From Blastocatellia bacterium (GTDB lineage: Bacteria > Acidobacteriota > Blastocatellia > Pyrinomonadales > Pyrinomonadaceae): DNA of 62,759 nucleotides. The stretch is taken from contig JAEUQI010000005.1 in the NCBI GenBank assembly GCA_016789145.1, positions 1 through 62,759 of the forward strand. Direction: 5' to 3'. Under the pieces are notes generated by a model, which saw nothing but the letters and a program-made list of their open reading frames with translations, was not told the origin of the DNA and ran no database searches. This document shows positions 53,612-61,947 of this stretch, piece after piece (the first letter of the stretch is position 1; every line of letters starts with the position of its first letter). The position numbers and the translations under genes are program-made.

Positions 53612-53863
53612 TTACTGGACGCCGGCGGGCAGGAGCGAGCCTTTTGGGTCGGCGACGTAGGCGTAGCCTTCTTCGATCTTGCCGATCATGCCGTGAAAGG
53701 CGATCTCTTCGCCTGAAACGACGACAACGGCATCGCCCGGCGATACCTGTTTCTCGTCGACCGGAAACTTAATGATCGTAGCATTGCCGTTCTCGGAGGC
53801 AACTACTTCGTATTCAAATGTGTCAGTGTCAAAGCTGAGCGTTTGGCTGAAAGCAACTTCCAT
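53612..53863 (-). CDS. small beta-rich conserved protein, unknown
   Basis: Protein of 83 aa from the ATG at 53863; a further 7 codons upstream are possible. Acidic and strand-rich (FEYEVVASENGNATIIKFPVDEKQVSPGDAVVVVSGEEIAFHGMIGKIEEGYAYV), resembling a small SH3/OB-like barrel. It lies between tRNA-Ala and a dispersed repeat. I do not recognise the family. Confidence 0.6.
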   Translation of the reverse strand: MEVAFSQTLSFDTDTFEYEVVASENGNATIIKFPVDEKQVSPGDAVVVVSGEEIAFHGMIGKIEEGYAYVADPKGSLLPAGVQ

Positions 53864-53897
53864 AACAGAATTAGACCACACCATGCTTGCTAAGACA

Positions 53898-53991
53898 ATT
53901 AACCGCAGATGGACGCGGATGAACGCAAATATAAGTTGGATCGATAAATTCCAATAAATATCTGTGTCTATCTGCGCCCATCTGCGGCTAA
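53898..53991. repeat. dispersed inverted repeat, TTAGCCGCAGAT family, copy 2
   Basis: Left arm from TTAACCGCAGATGGACGCGG (53898-53931) and right arm ending in ATCTGCGCCCATCTGCGGCTAA are imperfect inverses about 33 nt long. Same architecture as the element at 12470-12559. The right arm supplies the TAG stop of the EEP gene (53988-53990). Confidence 0.82.
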
Positions 53992-55220
53992 CTTTCCTTT
54001 GAGTCTAAGACTAGTTCGACGGTGATCGGATCGTGATCCGAAAGCGGCGTGCCGCTGTCATCAACGAGTCCGGCGATCGATTGTGGGTTGGTTCCCAACA
54101 TACCTTTGGCCGTGAACCAATCGAGGCGTGTGTGTACAATTCCGCCGACACGGCCGGCGGCCCAGAAGATGAACGGAAAACACCATTCCGGTACCCAATC
54201 GCGGAGGTTTGTGTTCTTTTCGATGCTGCCAACGTCGTAATGCAGCGTGCCGGTGCCGATATTGTTGAGGTCGCGAAAATTGTAGCCGCGGCGTTCTATG
54301 TCGTTGAACATCGGGCGTTCGAAATAGCGTTCAGGGTGCGGCAGATGGTTGAGAGCGACGTTCTTCGGGCCCATCGCGACGCGGCGGAAATAGCCGAAAA
54401 TTGCGCGAGTTCCGCTCTGCGAGTTAAAGCCAGTGGTGTTCCAATCGCCGCCGATCAACGTGGGCAATTTTGGCAGAGTGTCGAGATGATCGAGGATGAT
54501 GTTCATCTGCAACCGCCGATGAGCACGCGAGCAATGTGCGTCGAGATGCACCGTTACCGCGCGAAATGTGCCCGACGGATGCTCGATATCGGCGATCAAA
54601 GCTCGAAGACGGCCAAGCCTTTTTTCCTTGCCCCACATCTTGTCCTTTCCGTTCGGCAACGGCACGGCGTGGACATTTTTCATCGGATACGGCGACATCA
54701 TCGCGAGGCCATGGATCGACAAAGTATTCTCGCCTTCGACTTCGGATTCAACGCCGCTTCCCTTTTGCAGTGCCACGTAAACCGTTGCAAACGCATAGTT
54801 TACGCCCAACTCATGGGCGATCTCCTGAGCAACGAACCGATTCCCGCTCCGAGCCATGCCGTAGTCAAGTTCGGTGAGCAGCAAAACGTCTTTGTCTTTC
54901 AGCTCATTGTTATTCTTAAGTGCATCGACAATACCATCAAACACATTTCCGCGTTCGAGGTTCCAGGCGAGGGCTTTTATGTCAGAACCATTCTCGGTTG
55001 CCGGCGGCTGAGGATTAGCCGGCGATAAACCACCCGCTACCACAGGTGGTTCCGCCACGACGACCGCATCGAGCACGCGCTCCGCTTCCTCGCGGATATC
55101 TGCCCACAATGGCGACGCTTCCATCTCGGCCGTCGATTCGAATTTGAGAAGCTCCGGGAAATGTCGATTGAGACCATGGGTTAGGATCTCGGGCCCGCCC
55201 AGCACTGACTTAATCATCAT
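53988..55220 (-). CDS. endonuclease/exonuclease/phosphatase-family hydrolase
   Basis: Protein of 410 aa overlapping the ATP-grasp gene by 11 nt. After an N-terminal ~95-residue region ending in a Pro-rich linker (LSPANPQPPATENG), the EEP fold starts at KALAWNLERG. Catalytic residues: LTELD, HLDAHCSRAHRR, GGDWNTTGFNS and the final SDHDPITVE. It hydrolyses phosphodiesters or phosphomonoesters; substrate unknown. No signal peptide. Tight pairing with an ATP-grasp ligase suggests a shared pathway. Confidence 0.83.
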   Translation of the reverse strand: MMIKSVLGGPEILTHGLNRHFPELLKFESTAEMEASPLWADIREEAERVLDAVVVAEPPVVAGGLSPANPQPPATENGSDIKALAWNLERGNVFDGIVDALKNNNELKDKDVLLLTELDYGMARSGNRFVAQEIAHELGVNYAFATVYVALQKGSGVESEVEGENTLSIHGLAMMSPYPMKNVHAVPLPNGKDKMWGKEKRLGRLRALIADIEHPSGTFRAVTVHLDAHCSRAHRRLQMNIILDHLDTLPKLPTLIGGDWNTTGFNSQSGTRAIFGYFRRVAMGPKNVALNHLPHPERYFERPMFNDIERRGYNFRDLNNIGTGTLHYDVGSIEKNTNLRDWVPEWCFPFIFWAAGRVGGIVHTRLDWFTAKGMLGTNPQSIAGLVDDSGTPLSDHDPITVELVLDSKES

Positions 55221-56421
55221 GCCGTTCCTTAACAGGGGCGACTTCTAGGAAATCGTGAGTGATGCGTTCCGTTAGGCTTTTTAGCATTTCATCGACGCGT
55301 TTGCTCTTTGGTGAATGGACGATGAAGCCGACGTGGCGTGGTTTTTTGATGCGATATACGATCTCGTCGTCGGTGTAGTGCGAGGTGTCCGGCTCCTCGG
55401 TGTTAGCAAGTGCGAGTGCGACGCCGGCGAATTCTTTGCGGAGTTTGGGCAAGTTGTACGGATTCTCGCGAGTGGCAATCTCGAGCTTTGCCCATTCGCG
55501 CCAGAGGTTGAAGTTGCAGGCATTTTCAAGCACGTTGGCGATGTAGGCACCGCCGACGCGACAGGCGACTTCGAGCAGGAAAAATTCACCGGTCTCTTTT
55601 GATTGCAGAAATTCGCCGTGCGTGACGCCGCGTTCGTATTCGAACGCCATCAGCAAAGCACGATTCATCGTCTCGAGTTCCTTCCGTTCGCTCGAACGAT
55701 ATGGCGTAATGAACGACGTAAACACGCCGCCATGATGTGAAACGTTGAACGGCGTAGTGCCGTATTGGCTAACGCCGGCCGCGATCACCTTGCCGCCGTT
55801 GACGACCGCATCGACGTGAAAAACGTTGCCCTCGATAAAGCGTTCGATCAGAAATTGCGATGGATGGTCGCGCCAGGTGTTGCGGCTGTCGAGTTCGTTC
55901 AGCACTGCCCACACCTCGTCGGCAGTATGGCATTTGCGAATGCCGAATGCTGAGACCTCGTGGCGAGGTTTCACGACCCAAGGAGCCGGCACGGTCTCAA
56001 GATAATTCGCTATCTCCGCAGCGTTAAAAGCACCGATGAATTCGGGACACGGAATTCCGGCAGACGCGGCGAGGTTTCGCATCGTCAGCTTGTCGCGAAA
56101 ACGGCGAAGATACGAGCTGGTCATGCCCGGCAACTGTAGATGTTCGCGAGTGAGAGCCGCGGTTATTACATCGAACTCATCGAGCCCGACAACTTTGTGT
56201 ATCGGGCGTTCGCCGACGACATTCGTCGCTGCGCGAACGTAATCGCCGGTCTGGGCGTCATCCGGAACTGTCTTCGCGTCGTTGATAGCCGTCCACGGCC
56301 ATGCCTCGTCAAGCAGCTTCTTGCGCGTCACGAGCGTAACATGCCAGCCGGCGTAATGGCATTCCTCAATAAACTCGCCGCCCTTAAAATCACTCGCGAT
56401 AATGACGATATTCTTGTCCAT
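55210..56421 (-). CDS. ATP-grasp carboxylate-amine ligase-like protein
   Basis: Protein of 403 aa with AGGGG 5 nt before the ATG. N-terminal Rossmann-like preATP domain (IVIIASDFKGGEFIEECHYAGWHVTLVT), then ATP-grasp: RDKLTMRNLAASAGIPCPEF, APWVVKPRHEVSAFGIRKC, FLIERFIEGNVFHVDAVVNGG, and the metal-binding LLEVACRVGGAYI. Such enzymes join a carboxylate to an amine via an acyl phosphate. Substrates unknown. Coupled to the EEP hydrolase downstream. Confidence 0.83.
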   Translation of the reverse strand: MDKNIVIIASDFKGGEFIEECHYAGWHVTLVTRKKLLDEAWPWTAINDAKTVPDDAQTGDYVRAATNVVGERPIHKVVGLDEFDVITAALTREHLQLPGMTSSYLRRFRDKLTMRNLAASAGIPCPEFIGAFNAAEIANYLETVPAPWVVKPRHEVSAFGIRKCHTADEVWAVLNELDSRNTWRDHPSQFLIERFIEGNVFHVDAVVNGGKVIAAGVSQYGTTPFNVSHHGGVFTSFITPYRSSERKELETMNRALLMAFEYERGVTHGEFLQSKETGEFFLLEVACRVGGAYIANVLENACNFNLWREWAKLEIATRENPYNLPKLRKEFAGVALALANTEEPDTSHYTDDEIVYRIKKPRHVGFIVHSPKSKRVDEMLKSLTERITHDFLEVAPVKERHDD

Positions 56422-56541
56422 AAACCCCTAGCGGCAACGCCGCAAACAACGGCGAACTATCAATCTCGTAAACTTCATTTTGAACTAAAAGAATGTCACA
56501 ATCTAGCCGTTAAGACAATAGATTTGCGATTTGAGCAATTT

Positions 56542-57234
56542 ATGGACAATGCCGATGTAATTAATCTGGTCAGCAATCTTGTGGCGTACCTCGTTGTGCT
56601 GCTGCTTGCGATCTCAGCTCACGAATGCGGCCACGCATGGATGTCGTGGAAATACGGCGACGACACCGCCTATATGCTGGGCCGCGTGACGTTAAATCCG
56701 GTCGCACACACCGATCCTATCGGCACATTGCTGATCCCGATCGTTAGCTTTGTCGTCACATTCACGACCGGTACGATCGTGCCGCTGATCGGCTGGGGCA
56801 TTCCTACGCCGGTCAATCCGCGAAATTGGACGAACTATAAACAGGCGAACGTGATGGTTTCGATCGCCGGCATTCTGGCAAATTTGATACTCGCGGTTAT
56901 CGGCTTTGCGATATTCAAGACGTTGATCGAAACCAACGTTATACCACTCGGAACGCAACTCGAAGGCATGTACAAGGTAGTTTCGATCTTTCTCAATTAT
57001 CTGATCATGCTCAATGTGTCGCTCGCGGTGTTCAATCTGCTGCCTTTCCCACCTCTCGATGGCAGTAAGGTGCTTTCGACGTTCTTGCCCGCAAGCTTCC
57101 AGCCGATCTTTGACATGCTCGAACAATGGGGCTTTCTGATCTTGATCGTCCTCGTCTACATGGGCATCGTTGGTGCGATCATGTATCCGTTCTATGTTTT
57201 GGTGAGGTATTTACTGGTTACTCCGTGGTTTTAG
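56542..57234 (+). CDS. M50 site-2 protease family membrane protein
   Basis: Protein of 230 aa from the ATG at 56542; the longer frame is antisense to the ATP-grasp 5' end. Zinc site AHECGHAWMSW (His27, Glu28, His31) in the first helix and NLLPFPPLDGSKVL (about residue 175) as third ligand. About five membrane helices and no PDZ domain: the short M50B rhomboid-like group with unknown substrate. Followed at 4 nt by trpS. Confidence 0.86.
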   Translation: MDNADVINLVSNLVAYLVVLLLAISAHECGHAWMSWKYGDDTAYMLGRVTLNPVAHTDPIGTLLIPIVSFVVTFTTGTIVPLIGWGIPTPVNPRNWTNYKQANVMVSIAGILANLILAVIGFAIFKTLIETNVIPLGTQLEGMYKVVSIFLNYLIMLNVSLAVFNLLPFPPLDGSKVLSTFLPASFQPIFDMLEQWGFLILIVLVYMGIVGAIMYPFYVLVRYLLVTPWF

Positions 57235-57238
57235 TTAA

Positions 57239-58219
57239 ATGAAGAAACGAATTTTCAGCGGCGCTCAGCCTACTGGTGAGCTTCATATTGGCAATTATCT
57301 CGGCGCACTCAAAAATTGGGTGGCGTTGCAGGACGACTACGAGGCGTTCTACTGCATCGTGAATCTGCACGCGATCACGCTACCGCAAGACCCTGCGACG
57401 CTGCGGCAGAAGACGCTTGACCTTGCTCGCGTTTACCTCGCAGCGGGCGTAGATCCGTCGCGGTCGACCATTTTCATACAGTCCGATGTTGCTGCTCATG
57501 CGGAGTTGACTTGGGTCCTCTCGTGCATCGCTCGAATGGGCGAGCTTGAGCGAATGACGCAGTTCAAGGATAAGTCCTCGAAAGGCAGCAGCGAACGCGC
57601 AGGCGTGGGTCTCTTCACTTATCCGGTTTTGATGGCTGCCGATATTTTGCTGTATCAAGCCGATCTCGTCCCGGTTGGCCAGGACCAGAAACAGCATCTA
57701 GAACTGTCGCGCGACCTTGCCGTTCGGTTCAATCGTGATTTTGGTGAGACATTTAAGGTTCCCGACCCCTATATTCCCAAGGCCGGTGCCAGCATCAAAT
57801 CGTTGCAAGACCCTACGAAAAAGATGTCCAAATCTGACGAGAATCCTAAGGCATCAATCTTCCTGACTGACGACGCCGACACGATCGCCAAAAAGATCAA
57901 AAGCGCAGTAACCGACAGCGGAACTGACATCAAATTCGACGAATCACGCCCCGCGATCAACAATCTTCTGACGATCTACCAACTCGTCACAGGCAAGTCC
58001 GCCGAGGAATGCGAAGCCAATTTCGAAGGCAAAATGTATGGCCAGTTCAAAGGCGAACTCGCCGAGGCCACGATCGAATTCATGCGTCCCTTTCAGGAAC
58101 GCATCAAGCAGTTTGATGACGAAACAGTGAAAGAGATATTACGAACAGGTGCTGATAGTGCGCGTTCGATCGCCAACGCAACGCTAAGAGATGTCTATCA
58201 AAAGACTGGAATTAGCTAA
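57239..58219 (+). CDS. trpS: tryptophanyl-tRNA synthetase
   Basis: Protein of 326 aa. Class I signatures: FSGAQPTGELHIGNYLGAL (HIGN in place of HIGH) and PTKKMSKSDEN (KMSKS). PVGQDQKQHLELSRDLA is the Trp-enzyme signature that binds the substrate. Charges tRNA-Trp. Follows the M50 gene with a 4-nt gap and probably shares its transcript. Confidence 0.95.
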   Translation: MKKRIFSGAQPTGELHIGNYLGALKNWVALQDDYEAFYCIVNLHAITLPQDPATLRQKTLDLARVYLAAGVDPSRSTIFIQSDVAAHAELTWVLSCIARMGELERMTQFKDKSSKGSSERAGVGLFTYPVLMAADILLYQADLVPVGQDQKQHLELSRDLAVRFNRDFGETFKVPDPYIPKAGASIKSLQDPTKKMSKSDENPKASIFLTDDADTIAKKIKSAVTDSGTDIKFDESRPAINNLLTIYQLVTGKSAEECEANFEGKMYGQFKGELAEATIEFMRPFQERIKQFDDETVKEILRTGADSARSIANATLRDVYQKTGIS

Positions 58220-58291
58220 CGACGGCTGTCAAGCGACCGCTCTTGCCAATTTGATAGCGAGAATTGCATCTGACTCTCACATAACTAATTT

Positions 58292-59188
58292 ATGAAGCGA
58301 ATCTCTTACGTCTTTATATTTCTATTCTGTTTCTTGATCGGCTCTGGCGTAACGAGCAGTTTTTGCCAGACAATAGGTGTTTCCGTTAAATCGAGTGGCA
58401 GTGCCCAAAAAGCGATCGACGCACGAAAGAGCGCGTGGCGGAGACTCTTATCAGTTGAAAACCAAGATCTATCGAAAGTCAACGACCCAGAACTGGAGTT
58501 AGCAGTTTCTCGCTTAGTCGGCAAGAAAGGCGGTTGGGGCGACCTTACGGTTTTTGGAAAGATCTCAAACGAGAAACGGCAAGTTTTCTACGCCCTAATC
58601 GGGGAAAAACAGCTTTTTACGATTCCCGGAAACTCCGAGCTTTTCGTCAACCTTTTCAACGAACATGGCTCTCATGTTAAGTCGATCAAATTTAATAGCG
58701 GCTGGCGAATATCATTGAGAGGCCAACGAATCGAATTTCAAAAGGAGATCGAAAGAGAGTCGATAACTGTTTCGAGCGAACCGGAAATGAATGGAAGTGA
58801 CATTGTGACGCAATACTACGCCTTGATCGGCACTGATTTGAGGCTGATTCGGCTAGAAGATAGTAATGGCCAGTTGGTCCGAAATAATTACGAGTTTCCA
58901 AATCACGAAATCGGGCCAACGACCGCTAATCGTCCAAAAGAGGACTGGGAAAGATCTCTGGGCTCAAATGACAGTGCCGAGTTACTAGCATCCTTAATGT
59001 GGATTAACGGACTTCACCGAGACTTGTCCGAAAGTGCCTATTTTGAAAGTCGGGCAAAACAGGAAACCGCTGATCAAGTCAAACTTGTTGAATCAATTCG
59101 TAAGGGGAAGGCTCTGAGCGACCTCTCTCAAAAGTATTTGGGCAAGAATATGAAATGGTTAAATGATGCCCTCAACCAGAAATATTAG
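58292..59188 (+). CDS. secreted protein of unknown function
   Basis: Protein of 298 aa with a signal peptide (cleavage near SSFCQ). The mature part mixes strands and helices (LTVFGKISNEKRQVFYALIGEKQLF, SIKFNSGWRISLRGQRIEFQ, DWERSLGSNDSAELLASLMWINGLHRDL). No motif recognised. The sequence looks more AT-rich than its neighbours, so it may be a recent acquisition. It lies between trpS and the arsC-like gene, and probably has its own promoter. Confidence 0.65.
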   Translation: MKRISYVFIFLFCFLIGSGVTSSFCQTIGVSVKSSGSAQKAIDARKSAWRRLLSVENQDLSKVNDPELELAVSRLVGKKGGWGDLTVFGKISNEKRQVFYALIGEKQLFTIPGNSELFVNLFNEHGSHVKSIKFNSGWRISLRGQRIEFQKEIERESITVSSEPEMNGSDIVTQYYALIGTDLRLIRLEDSNGQLVRNNYEFPNHEIGPTTANRPKEDWERSLGSNDSAELLASLMWINGLHRDLSESAYFESRAKQETADQVKLVESIRKGKALSDLSQKYLGKNMKWLNDALNQKY

Positions 59189-59193
59189 ATCAT

Positions 59194-59541
59194 ATGAGTA
59201 AGATCACCGTTTACGAAAAACCAACCTGCACGACGTGCCGGAATTTGAACAAGTTGTTCGAATCAAAGGGCATTGATTGGAAAAAGGTCAATTACTTTGT
59301 CGAGCCTTTCACCGAGGCGAAACTGACGAGATTGCTCAAGAAAACAGACATGAAGCCTTGGGATGTGCTTCGTCGTGCAGAGCCTGATTTCAAACTCTCC
59401 GGCATCGACAAAAATTCGAGCGACAAGGATGTCATTGCCGCGATGGTAAAGTTTCCGTCGATCATTCAACGCCCGATCGTCGAGGTTGGGGACAAGGCAG
59501 TGCTTGCACGGCCGATCGAAAGGGCTCTGGAGATACTGTAA
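59194..59541 (+). CDS. ArsC/Spx-family thioredoxin-fold protein
   Basis: Protein of 115 aa with YEKPTCTTCRNL (Cys12 and Cys15, a CxxC as in Spx and YffB-like proteins) and the C-terminal FPSIIQRPIVEVGDKAVLARP, in which the arsenate-reductase arginine region is recognisable. It could be a glutaredoxin-dependent arsenate reductase or an Spx-like RNA-polymerase binder; arsenic genes are absent nearby, so the name should stay general. Its TAA is directly followed by the ATG of the next gene. Confidence 0.82.
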   Translation: MSKITVYEKPTCTTCRNLNKLFESKGIDWKKVNYFVEPFTEAKLTRLLKKTDMKPWDVLRRAEPDFKLSGIDKNSSDKDVIAAMVKFPSIIQRPIVEVGDKAVLARPIERALEIL

Positions 59542-60030
59542 ATGAGAGTAACTACCGCATTGCTATTGCTCATAGCGTTAATATCAGTTGGCTCCTGCGA
59601 CCTTCGCAGCGGCATAGCTAAAGACGAGATGGAGAAGTTTTCCGGCACTCCTACGCCTACGCGTACGCCTCCGCCGCCTGAGGAACCGATCGATCCCGCC
59701 GACAGCGTGACGGTCGATACAAATCAGCCGATGGCGTCGATCAGTCTTGCCGGCGGCAACAAGACCAAGTCGGCAAATTGTTCGAAATTTGAGAACGTCT
59801 CGCTCAACGGCAATCGGACCGTGGTCACGATCAAAGGCAGCTGCCGTCAGATCACTGTAAACGGCAACGATAACGAGATCAGCGTTGACGCGGTAATGTC
59901 CATTGTCATCAATGGCGAGAACAATTCGCTTAAGCACGTGCGTTATGTTAACGCTAAGCGTCCGTCCGTCACTGATAATGGCGACGGAAATACGATCGAG
60001 AAAATTGCACGCACCGAGGTGAAGAAATGA
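59542..60030 (+). CDS. DUF3060 lipoprotein
   Basis: Protein of 162 aa with a lipobox VGSC (Cys19), so probably lipid-anchored. A Pro/Thr-rich linker (TPTPTRTPPPPEEP) leads to repeated beta strands: NCSKFENVSLNGNRTVVTIKGSCRQITVNGNDNEISVDAV, the DUF3060 parallel-beta pattern. Function unknown. It starts immediately after the arsC-like stop and is coupled to DUF2237 (ATGA). Confidence 0.82.
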   Translation: MRVTTALLLLIALISVGSCDLRSGIAKDEMEKFSGTPTPTRTPPPPEEPIDPADSVTVDTNQPMASISLAGGNKTKSANCSKFENVSLNGNRTVVTIKGSCRQITVNGNDNEISVDAVMSIVINGENNSLKHVRYVNAKRPSVTDNGDGNTIEKIARTEVKK

Positions 60031-60437
60031 GCTATACAAACGGAAATGGCAATGGCAATGGTCATTATCCAAAGCCAAAAAACGTTCTCGGCGGCGTGCT
60101 GGAAAGCTGCTGCACCGATCCGATGACGGGATTTTATCGCGACGGCTATTGCCGTACTGGCGTCGATGATACGGGCCGACATACCGTATGTATCGAGGCG
60201 ACGGATGAGTTTCTCGCATTCTCAAAAGCCGTCGGCAACGACCTTTCTACGCCAATGCCGCAGTATCAGTTTCCGGGCCTAGTTGCCGGCGACAAATGGT
60301 GCCTGTGCATGCTCCGCTGGCGCGAGGCTTTGCACGCCGGCATGGCCCCGCGAGTTTATCTCGAGGCCACACACGAAGCCGCCCTGACCGTCGTCTCGCT
60401 CGAAGACCTCAAAGCTCACGCCGTCGAGCCGTTTTGA
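60027..60437 (+). CDS. DUF2237 family protein
   Basis: Protein of 136 aa, a typical length. KNVLGGVLESCCTDPMTGFYRDGYCRTG, DDTGRHTVCIEATDEFLAFS, GDKWCLCMLRW and APRVYLEATHEAAL are the diagnostic blocks, with conserved Cys residues. Function unknown. Translationally coupled to the DUF3060 gene. Confidence 0.88.
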   Translation: MSYTNGNGNGNGHYPKPKNVLGGVLESCCTDPMTGFYRDGYCRTGVDDTGRHTVCIEATDEFLAFSKAVGNDLSTPMPQYQFPGLVAGDKWCLCMLRWREALHAGMAPRVYLEATHEAALTVVSLEDLKAHAVEPF

Positions 60438-60445
60438 GATGTACC

Positions 60446-60530
60446 ATTGTCAATTGTAAATTGGTCAATTGTTAATTGGTAGAATTTATACGTTTACCAA
60501 TTAACAATTTCGCAATTTACAATTTACAAT
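60446..60530. repeat. AT-rich dispersed inverted repeat upstream of scpA
   Basis: Two ~36-nt arms built from ATTGT(A/C)AATTG and AATTGTTAATTGG units, mirrored as CCAATTAACAATT and CAATTTACAATTTACAAT, around a short loop. It ends 9 nt before the scpA start. Confidence 0.75.
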
Positions 60531-60538
60531 CAAAAGTC

Positions 60539-61309
60539 TTGGACCAGAACGTAGATCAATTTTCATTCGATTTTCACCGCGAGCAGGCCGAGATCCTGCG
60601 CGGTGGCGACGAACTGAAGGTCAAGATCGGCGATTTTGCCGGTCCGCTCGATCTGTTGCTGTTTTTGATCAAGCAGGAACAGGCGAACATTTTCGACATT
60701 CCGATCGCCAAGATCACGGAGAAGTATCTTGAGTACATTCGGCTGATGAAAAAGCTCGACATTGCCGTCGCGGCTGATTTTCTTGTGATGGCGGCGACGC
60801 TGATCGAGATCAAATCGAAGATGCTGCTCCCGCGTGATCCGCGAGCCGAGGAATCGGAGGAAGAGTTTGACGATCCGCGACGAGAGTTGGTCGATCGGCT
60901 GCTCGAATACGAGAAATTCAAGTCCGCCGCCGGCATGCTGCACGAACGCAGTGAGATCGAGGCCGCGACTTTCACACGAGGCCCTATCGAATCGGACGAA
61001 AACAACGCCGAGGTTGATGCCAGCGTGTTCGATCTGCTGACCATTTTCCAAAAGATCGCCGCACGTCATGCAGAAGACGTGAAAATGGAGATCGAACGCG
61101 AGGAAGTTTCGCTCGCGGATATGATCAAGTCACTGAAGAAGCGCATATTCGAATTCGGCGAAGTCAGCCTGCTCGCGTTCTTCGAAGAAATGCACAACCG
61201 CCGCGAGCTCGTGACAGCCTTCATCGCCGTGCTCGAGATCGTTCGCACCGACGACGTAAAATTGACGCAGGCATCGACGTTTGGCGATATAGTATTGAAA
61301 AAAGTTTGA
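60539..61309 (+). CDS. scpA: segregation and condensation protein A
   Basis: Protein of 256 aa. Kleisin of the SMC-ScpAB chromosome-organising complex. N-terminal KIGDFAGPLDLLLFLIKQEQANIFDIPIAKITEKYLEYI is the family signature; the C-terminal winged helix includes ISSUES-free landmarks EFGEVSLLAFFEEMHNRRELVTAFIAVLEI. There is no in-frame ATG near the N terminus, so the start is TTG at 60539, directly after an inverted repeat that may have displaced the original leader. Downstream scpB starts after 4 nt. Confidence 0.9.
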   Translation: MDQNVDQFSFDFHREQAEILRGGDELKVKIGDFAGPLDLLLFLIKQEQANIFDIPIAKITEKYLEYIRLMKKLDIAVAADFLVMAATLIEIKSKMLLPRDPRAEESEEEFDDPRRELVDRLLEYEKFKSAAGMLHERSEIEAATFTRGPIESDENNAEVDASVFDLLTIFQKIAARHAEDVKMEIEREEVSLADMIKSLKKRIFEFGEVSLLAFFEEMHNRRELVTAFIAVLEIVRTDDVKLTQASTFGDIVLKKV

Positions 61310-61313
61310 TCTT

Positions 61314-61871
61314 ATGGACGAAGCCGTTCAACAACAACCAATTAGAACGCCGGCCGAACTCGTTGCATTGGTCGAGGCATTGATATTTGTAGCCGAAGAA
61401 CCTGTTTCGGCCAAGCTGCTTGCCGAGGTTCTCGGCGAAGACAAAGGTGCCGTCAAAGCCGCCGTCGAACAGCTAGTCGCCGATTACGAAGAACGCGGCA
61501 GCGGCCTGCAGGTACGCGAGGTCGCGGGCGGATTTCAGCTCGCAACACGCACGGAGTTGCACGAAGAGATACGTGCGTTCCTCAAAACACGCCCATCGGC
61601 AAAACTCTCTATAGCGTCGCTCGAAACGCTTGCCGTCATTGCCTACAAACAACCCGTGACCGTGCCCGAGATCCTCGAAATTCGCGGCACGCAGAGCACT
61701 TCGGCAATAAAAACGCTCCTCGACAAACGCCTCATCGTCGCCAAAGGCCGCAAAGAAACCGTCGGCCGCCCAATGATGTACGGCACATCGAAGGATTTCC
61801 TGCTACAATTCGGCCTCAAGGATCTGACCGAACTGCCCAGCATCGAAGACTTCGAAGACCTTGTAAATTAA
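61314..61871 (+). CDS. scpB: segregation and condensation protein B
   Basis: Protein of 185 aa. Two winged-helix domains: LVALVEALIFVAEEPVSAKLLAEVLG and LSIASLETLAVIAYKQPVTVPEILEIRG, the ScpB signature, with VGRPMMYGTSKDFLLQFGLKDLTELP at the end. It is the regulatory dimer of the SMC-ScpAB complex. Operon with scpA. Confidence 0.95.
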   Translation: MDEAVQQQPIRTPAELVALVEALIFVAEEPVSAKLLAEVLGEDKGAVKAAVEQLVADYEERGSGLQVREVAGGFQLATRTELHEEIRAFLKTRPSAKLSIASLETLAVIAYKQPVTVPEILEIRGTQSTSAIKTLLDKRLIVAKGRKETVGRPMMYGTSKDFLLQFGLKDLTELPSIEDFEDLVN

Positions 61872-61942
61872 ACCGCTGAGGCTCAAATACGCGGTGTTGG
61901 GTCCGAGGTCAATGCTAAACTCGGCGACTCTGCGGTAAACTC
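61868..61942. repeat. degenerate inverted repeat between scpB and the pseudouridine synthase gene
   Basis: TTAAACCGCTGAGGCTC at one side and CTCTGCGGTAAAC at the other are imperfect inverses, resembling the TTACCGCAGAG class of dispersed elements. Begins within the scpB stop codon. Confidence 0.45.
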
Positions 61943-61947
61943 TTCTT

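Noticed and set aside
59194..59541. arsenic-resistance operon
   Set aside because: Only one ArsC/Spx-like gene is present; no arsB, arsR or acr3 nearby, so a resistance role is not supported.
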